This document shows, piece after piece, positions 60,099-64,000 of a stretch of DNA of 64,000 nt (within the stretch, counting starts at the first letter, position 1; each line of letters begins with the position of its first letter). A program made the translations under genes and the position numbers. Where the stretch lies: the NCBI RefSeq assembly GCF_016743775.1, contig NZ_JAEQMY010000013.1, positions 84,553 through 148,552 on the forward strand, in the 5' to 3' direction. The notes below the pieces were generated by a model. That model made no database searches. It was not told the DNA's origin and saw only the letters and a program-made list of their open reading frames with translations. Origin of the DNA: Microvirga aerilata. GTDB lineage: Bacteria; Pseudomonadota; Alphaproteobacteria; Rhizobiales; Beijerinckiaceae.

Positions 60099-60848
60099 AT
60101 GCCCGAACCACGCTCGGCCCGTCTTGCCGTCCTAATCGACGCCGACAACGCCTCTCCCCGAATCGTCGATGGTCTCTTCGAGGAGATCGCCAAGATCGGA
60201 GAAGCCAACGTCCGTCGAATCTACGGCGACTTTTCAGGCGCACGTCTGAAGCCATGGGCCGACATTCTGGCAAAACACGCCATAATCCCGCAGCAGCAGT
60301 TCGCCTATACGACCGGCAAGAACGGCTCCGATATTGCCCTGGTGATCGACGCCATGGACCTCCTCCACAGTGGCCGCATTACGGGCTTCTGCCTTGTCTC
60401 CTCCGACAGCGACTTCACCCGCCTCGCCGGTCGTATCCGGGAGGAGGGTGTCGATGTTTTTGGGTTCGGCGAGCAGAAGACGCCCGAGAGTTTCCGCCAA
60501 GCGTGTCGTCGTTTTTTCTACACGGAGAACCTGCTTCAGAAAACTCATGCTCTTGAACCTAATTCCGGAAAGGCGACCAAGCCGCTGCGTCAGCCCAGTG
60601 GGGCAGTGCCTATTCTCAAGAAGGTTCTGTCACAGATCGACAGTGAGGATGGCTGGATTAACCTCGGAATGCTCGGCCATCGGTTGGCAAGCATCGCTCC
60701 GGACTTTGATTCCCGCACCTACGGCTTTCGCAAGCTGGGTGACCTTGTACGCAAGGCTGGTGCATTCGAGGTGGATCAGCCTGAGGGTGGAGCGTTACGC
60801 GTTCGGCTCAAAGTGGAGCAACGGAAGAAGAGAGCGGACGCATCATGA
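60099..60848 (+). CDS. NYN-domain (PIN-like) nuclease with C-terminal LOTUS/OST-HTH domain
   Basis: A 249-residue protein starting MPEPRSARLAVLID at 60099; a TTG six codons earlier is possible. Residues about 8-150 are a NYN (LabA/DUF88-like) domain with the acidic PIN-type residues LIDADNAS (Asp14, Asp16), VIDAMDLL and SSDSDFTRL (Asp near 110-112). Residues about 172-245 are a LOTUS/OST-HTH domain (ILKKVLSQIDSEDGWINLG; SRTYGFRKLGDLVRKAG). The same pair occurs in eukaryotic MARF1-type RNA regulators; bacterial members are thought to be RNases guided by RNA-binding LOTUS domains. It is a cargo gene of the island with no obvious partner. Confidence 0.9.
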   Translation: MPEPRSARLAVLIDADNASPRIVDGLFEEIAKIGEANVRRIYGDFSGARLKPWADILAKHAIIPQQQFAYTTGKNGSDIALVIDAMDLLHSGRITGFCLVSSDSDFTRLAGRIREEGVDVFGFGEQKTPESFRQACRRFFYTENLLQKTHALEPNSGKATKPLRQPSGAVPILKKVLSQIDSEDGWINLGMLGHRLASIAPDFDSRTYGFRKLGDLVRKAGAFEVDQPEGGALRVRLKVEQRKKRADAS

Positions 60849-61351
60849 GGCGGCATGAACGGAATTCCGCAATGGAAAACCTGAGGGGAGCAAAGCGGTC
60901 CTATGCCACTCATCGCATTCACAATATAACAATAACTTGAGGATAGGCTTCCCATACCTACCACCGACCCGGCTTCCGTAATCTCACGATGTCCTCCCGA
61001 CAACATGCACCCTTGATCCTCACCGAGACAGGTCAATCATCAAGGCTTCTAAGCCGGTATCACTGCAAGCCGCCAGAGAAATGTGGATTTGACTGAGTTT
61101 TCTTATTAACAAGTATATGTATTTTTATAACATCAAGATAGAATTTTTTCTCGCAAAGATGCGACAATGGGGCTAAATGAAGGCGAGAGCGCGGCACAGT
61201 TATACAAGAGACCATTTTGAACTCCGGAGTGCTGACGGGTTCTGATGGGTCGCTTAGCTAACCAACAGGCTGACCTCTCGGCTGAAAGAATAACAACCCG
61301 CAATAGCATATACCTTATCAGCCTAATCAAAATCGAGTTAAGGGGCGAATT
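60849..61351. other. AT-rich intergenic region before the RTX-collagen gene
   Basis: This 503-bp region has no credible gene; the short open frames in it lack ribosome-binding sites and recognisable content. An AT-rich stretch at about 61095-61155 could carry a promoter. A purine-rich AAGGGG site at 61339-61345 serves the downstream gene. Confidence 0.5.
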
Positions 61352-64000
61352 ATGTACGATCAAACAATCAATAGTGAGTTTGATGGCCAAAGCCTCAGTG
61401 GCAATGGCCCTTGGAGTTTCGAGAATACGCTTTATGTGGTCAATCACAACAACGTCTCTATTTATGATGGTGGTGGGATCGACGGAATAGAAACATCTCT
61501 GAACACGTATTCGCTAAATAGTTTACCGTACCAGGGATCATCCAGTTTCATTGAAAACCTATCGTTTAAGGGAACCGGCAATTTTACTGGCACCGGTAAC
61601 GGATACGCCAACCACATTATTGGGGCTTCCGGCGACGATACCCTTGACGGCGGGTACAACAACTACCCGTACAATGGCGAACCCGCTGTTGTTGACACAA
61701 TTGCAGGCGGCACAGGCAATGACACCTACATGGTTGACGCCAACACTGTCGTAATCGAAAACGCCGGGGAAGGCACCGACACAGTAATCTTCCGGTCTGG
61801 GCCGGGGGTGGCAGCACCCACATCTGCTTATATATTGGCCAATAACGTTGAAAACCTGACCCTTGGAAGCGGCGGAATGTCGTTGGCGAACTTCCATGGT
61901 ATTGGAAATAGCCTCGACAACATTTTCACAGCCCTTAATACATATATTGGCACTGCCCTATCTAATACTCTTGAGGGTGGGGCTGGCAATGATACTTATA
62001 AGGTCAGCACGGATACCACGGTTATTGAGAATGCTGGCGAGGGAATTGATACGATCATCCTGACGAGTGTCTACACGCCGTATACCCCCGTTCCAGCCGA
62101 TCCAACGCTTCCTCCGCCTCCTCCGCCCCCGCCACCCAGGTACGTTCTCGGAGATAATGTTGAGAACTTAACCTACGCGGCCACCTCGATGCCGGGGTTC
62201 ATGACGTTGGTCGGCAATGATATCGATAACGTCATCAAGGTAAGTTCATCGGGGAACTTCGGTGGGGCATTTACAATCGACGGGGGAGCCGGAGCAGACA
62301 CTCTTATCGGCGGCAATGGTTCGGACACCTACATGGTGGACAACGTCGGCGATGTCGTGACGGAGACTGGTGATCAGTGGATTGGAACTGACGTGATCGT
62401 CACGACCGTTGACGAATACACAATCAGTCCAGGCATCGAACGGCTGGTATACACAGGTGACGGCAACTTCACCGGGCACGGTGATGAGCGCAACAACACC
62501 ATCGTCGGCGGGAAAAACAATGACACCATCTATAGCGGTGGCGGCAGTGATCACCTCATAGGCGGCCTCGGTGACGACCTCTATATCGTTGAGATCAACA
62601 GCAGCGAACTCAATGGCGGTGCCGAGATCGAAGAATATACCAATGGTGGACATGACACTATTGAGTTGACTGGTGAAGCAAACGGACAGCACATTTGGCT
62701 GAACGAATACATCGAAGATATCCGGTTCGTCGGAGCCGGTGATATCTCCCTCATCGCCAATGACCAGAACAACACGATCACGACCGGCAACGGTAATGAT
62801 ATGATCGACGGTGGTATCGGTGCAGACACGATGATCGGCGGGAAGGGCGACGACGTTTACCGCGTCGATCACACCAATGATGTCATCGTGGAACTGGTCG
62901 GCGAAGGCAACGATACGGTCAATTCGTCCCTCCAGTATTACAAGCTTGGTGATGCGCTGGAGAACCTTAATCTCGAAGAAAATGAAACTAACGATGGCAT
63001 TTCCGTGGGTCGGAATGGCGACGGTAACAACCTGAACAATACCATCATTGGCAACTATGCTGACAACGATATTAAGGGATTTGGTGGAGACGATTACATC
63101 GACGGCCAGGGCGGAAACGATTTCCTGGATGGCGGTGATGGCAACGATGTGATTACAGCCAGCGGCTCCGGTACGACCATCGAAGGCGGAAACGGCGACG
63201 ACCTGATCCAAGTCGAGACCGGCGCAGCATCTATTATCGGCGGAAATGGGAACGACTCGATCTCTTCTGCCTACTCTGAAGAGAACGACACAATCAACGC
63301 TGGCACTGGCGACGATTTTGTTAGTGCTGGAGGTGGTGCAGACAACATTTCTGCCGGTGACGGTGCTGACACTGTCTTCGGCGGCAGCGGAGATGATGCT
63401 ATCTCTGGGAATGTAGGATCAGACTGGCTCTATGGAGAGGATGGCAACGACATAATTGGTGCTGGAGGTGGCGACGACGCTGTCCGTGGTGGGAGTGGAA
63501 ATGACACAATCATGGGCCTCTCGGGGAATGATACCATCGAAGGTGGTTTGCATGACGACCTGATCGATGGAGGCTCAGACTTCGACTTTGTCAGCTTTCA
63601 AGGAACCCGTTCGGACTTCCATCTGACGAAGAATCAAGATGGAAGTATCACAATCAAAGACATGTGGACCTTCGACGGCAACGAAGGAACCGATACCATT
63701 AGCAATGTCGAGGCATTCCACTTCCGTGACGGCATTGTCACTCTGGAAGATTTGCTGAAATTGCCTGATGGACTTATCCCGCTTCCCCAAGGTCCGCAGG
63801 GTCCAGCAGGGCCTCAGGGTGAGACCGGAGCCACTGGTCCGCAGGGTCCAGCAGGGCCCCAGGGCGAGACCGGAGCCACTGGTCCGCAAGGTCCTACGGG
63901 TCCGCAAGGCGAGACCGGAGCCACTGGTCCGCAAGGTCCTACGGGTCCGCAAGGCGAGACCGGAGCCACTGGTCCGCAAGGTCCTACGGGTCCGCAAGGC
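61352..64000 (+). CDS. RTX-repeat protein with collagen-like tail (3' end outside window)
   Basis: The frame opens at the ATG at 61352 behind AAGGGG and stays open for 883 codons to the window edge. There is no N-terminal signal peptide, as expected for a type I secretion substrate. Residues about 85-750 hold many Ca2+-binding RTX nonapeptides ([45 protein letters not shown]), with a proline run of eight near residue 255. After [24 protein letters not shown] (about 791-810) the protein becomes Gly-X-Y collagen repeats ([15 protein letters not shown] and variants) from residue 814. It is probably a secreted surface or matrix protein; no transporter genes are in view. Confidence 0.9.
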   Translation, partial: MYDQTINSEFDGQSLSGNGPWSFENTLYVVNHNNVSIYDGGGIDGIETSLNTYSLNSLPYQGSSSFIENLSFKGTGNFTGTGNGYANHIIGASGDDTLDGGYNNYPYNGEPAVVDTIAGGTGNDTYMVDANTVVIENAGEGTDTVIFRSGPGVAAPTSAYILANNVENLTLGSGGMSLANFHGIGNSLDNIFTALNTYIGTALSNTLEGGAGNDTYKVSTDTTVIENAGEGIDTIILTSVYTPYTPVPADPTLPPPPPPPPPRYVLGDNVENLTYAATSMPGFMTLVGNDIDNVIKVSSSGNFGGAFTIDGGAGADTLIGGNGSDTYMVDNVGDVVTETGDQWIGTDVIVTTVDEYTISPGIERLVYTGDGNFTGHGDERNNTIVGGKNNDTIYSGGGSDHLIGGLGDDLYIVEINSSELNGGAEIEEYTNGGHDTIELTGEANGQHIWLNEYIEDIRFVGAGDISLIANDQNNTITTGNGNDMIDGGIGADTMIGGKGDDVYRVDHTNDVIVELVGEGNDTVNSSLQYYKLGDALENLNLEENETNDGISVGRNGDGNNLNNTIIGNYADNDIKGFGGDDYIDGQGGNDFLDGGDGNDVITASGSGTTIEGGNGDDLIQVETGAASIIGGNGNDSISSAYSEENDTINAGTGDDFVSAGGGADNISAGDGADTVFGGSGDDAISGNVGSDWLYGEDGNDIIGAGGGDDAVRGGSGNDTIMGLSGNDTIEGGLHDDLIDGGSDFDFVSFQGTRSDFHLTKNQDGSITIKDMWTFDGNEGTDTISNVEAFHFRDGIVTLEDLLKLPDGLIPLPQGPQGPAGPQGETGATGPQGPAGPQGETGATGPQGPTGPQGETGATGPQGPTGPQGETGATGPQGPTGPQG
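63791..64000 (+). repeat. 45-bp minisatellite encoding collagen Gly-X-Y units
   Basis: Four complete 45-bp units (63791-63835, 63836-63880, 63881-63925, 63926-63970) and a partial one reach the window edge. Units 3 and 4 are identical in sequence; units 1 and 2 differ at a few positions. Each encodes 15 residues as five Gly-X-Y triplets. The array probably continues to the right and is prone to length change. Confidence 0.92.

Larger units (their letters stand above)
57212..64000. mobile_element. Integrated element or genomic island (left end; right end outside window)
   Basis: The left boundary is set where homology of the truncated host gene stops (57211-57245), directly at the 5' end of a large serine recombinase, the usual place of the attachment site. 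From about 59.1 kb the sequence is visibly AT-richer and codon use differs from the left part. Cargo in view is a homologue of the broken gene, a NYN-LOTUS gene and an RTX-collagen gene. No second attachment site or integrase was seen before the window ends. Confidence 0.65.

Noticed and set aside
59849..60208. A 119-codon - strand frame between the two-TM gene and the NYN-LOTUS gene
   Set aside because: It overlaps the NYN-LOTUS start by about 110 bp, lacks a ribosome-binding site and has no recognisable features.
61133..61490. Short frames on both strands just before the RTX-collagen gene
   Set aside because: No ribosome-binding sites or protein features; the + strand one overlaps the RTX start in another frame.
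63575..63997. A 140-codon - strand frame with Arg/Thr repeats
   Set aside because: It is the antisense of the collagen minisatellite and has no start context.
63791..64000. 45-bp repeats as a CRISPR array
   Set aside because: They are contiguous, in frame and encode Gly-X-Y triplets continuous with the upstream reading frame.

Overview
The window is high-GC, densely coded DNA typical of an alphaproteobacterium of the order Hyphomicrobiales (Methylobacteriaceae such as Microvirga would fit; this is inferred from gene content, not from a marker gene). Pointers are several branched-chain-type ABC operons, a PuuD urate oxidase with a cytochrome tail, a PlcP/Agt-like pair, a STAS-MlaE/MlaF/MlaD system and a 1656-residue polar-growth-ring type coiled-coil protein. 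I saw no rRNA, tRNA or CRISPR array.

From 1 to 19014 the window holds one metabolic block. A + strand operon (5783-13642) encodes an aryl-CoA ligase, a fused flavin monooxygenase/Old Yellow Enzyme reductase of the 2-aminobenzoyl-CoA (or salicylyl-CoA) type, an SDR, a MarR regulator, an enoyl-CoA hydratase, an acyl-CoA dehydrogenase and a RidA deaminase. This is the gene set expected for the aerobic CoA-thioester route of anthranilate breakdown. It is flanked by two complete Liv-type importers (728-5455 and 17824-14184, both on the - strand), and a kynurenine-formamidase-like hydrolase closes the first Liv operon. Two near-identical palindromes (5634-5650, 7475-7490) are likely MarR operators.

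From 19121 to 27048 lie single genes: EamA exporter, PaaI thioesterase, SMP-30 lactonase, UspA, DUF218, PPK2, GST and a LigD-like NHEJ protein that lacks its ligase domain. From 27090 to 36384 an Opp/Dpp-type importer, a GlcG-like protein and the purine catabolic genes puuD, hiuH and puuE-uraD lie together. From 36464 to 40936 are a Kbp-like LysM protein, a rhodanese with a possible anti-Shine-Dalgarno leader, two c-type cytochromes, an XRE-cupin regulator and a second EamA protein.

From 41161 to 56713 are genes of the cell envelope and housekeeping: PlcP/Agt-like lipid remodelling, an MFS transporter, a dipeptide or N-acyl-amino-acid epimerase, the Mla lipid-transport operon with auxiliary lipoprotein, the giant hendecad-repeat membrane protein, a 2Fe-2S ferredoxin and a small UspA.

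At about 57.2 kb the character changes. A large serine recombinase abuts a host gene that has lost its 5' part, and everything to the right end is visibly AT-richer and looks like an integrated island. Its cargo in view is a diverged full-length homologue of the broken gene, a NYN-LOTUS RNA-processing-type protein, and a long RTX-repeat protein that turns into a collagen-like Gly-X-Y tail and runs off the window.
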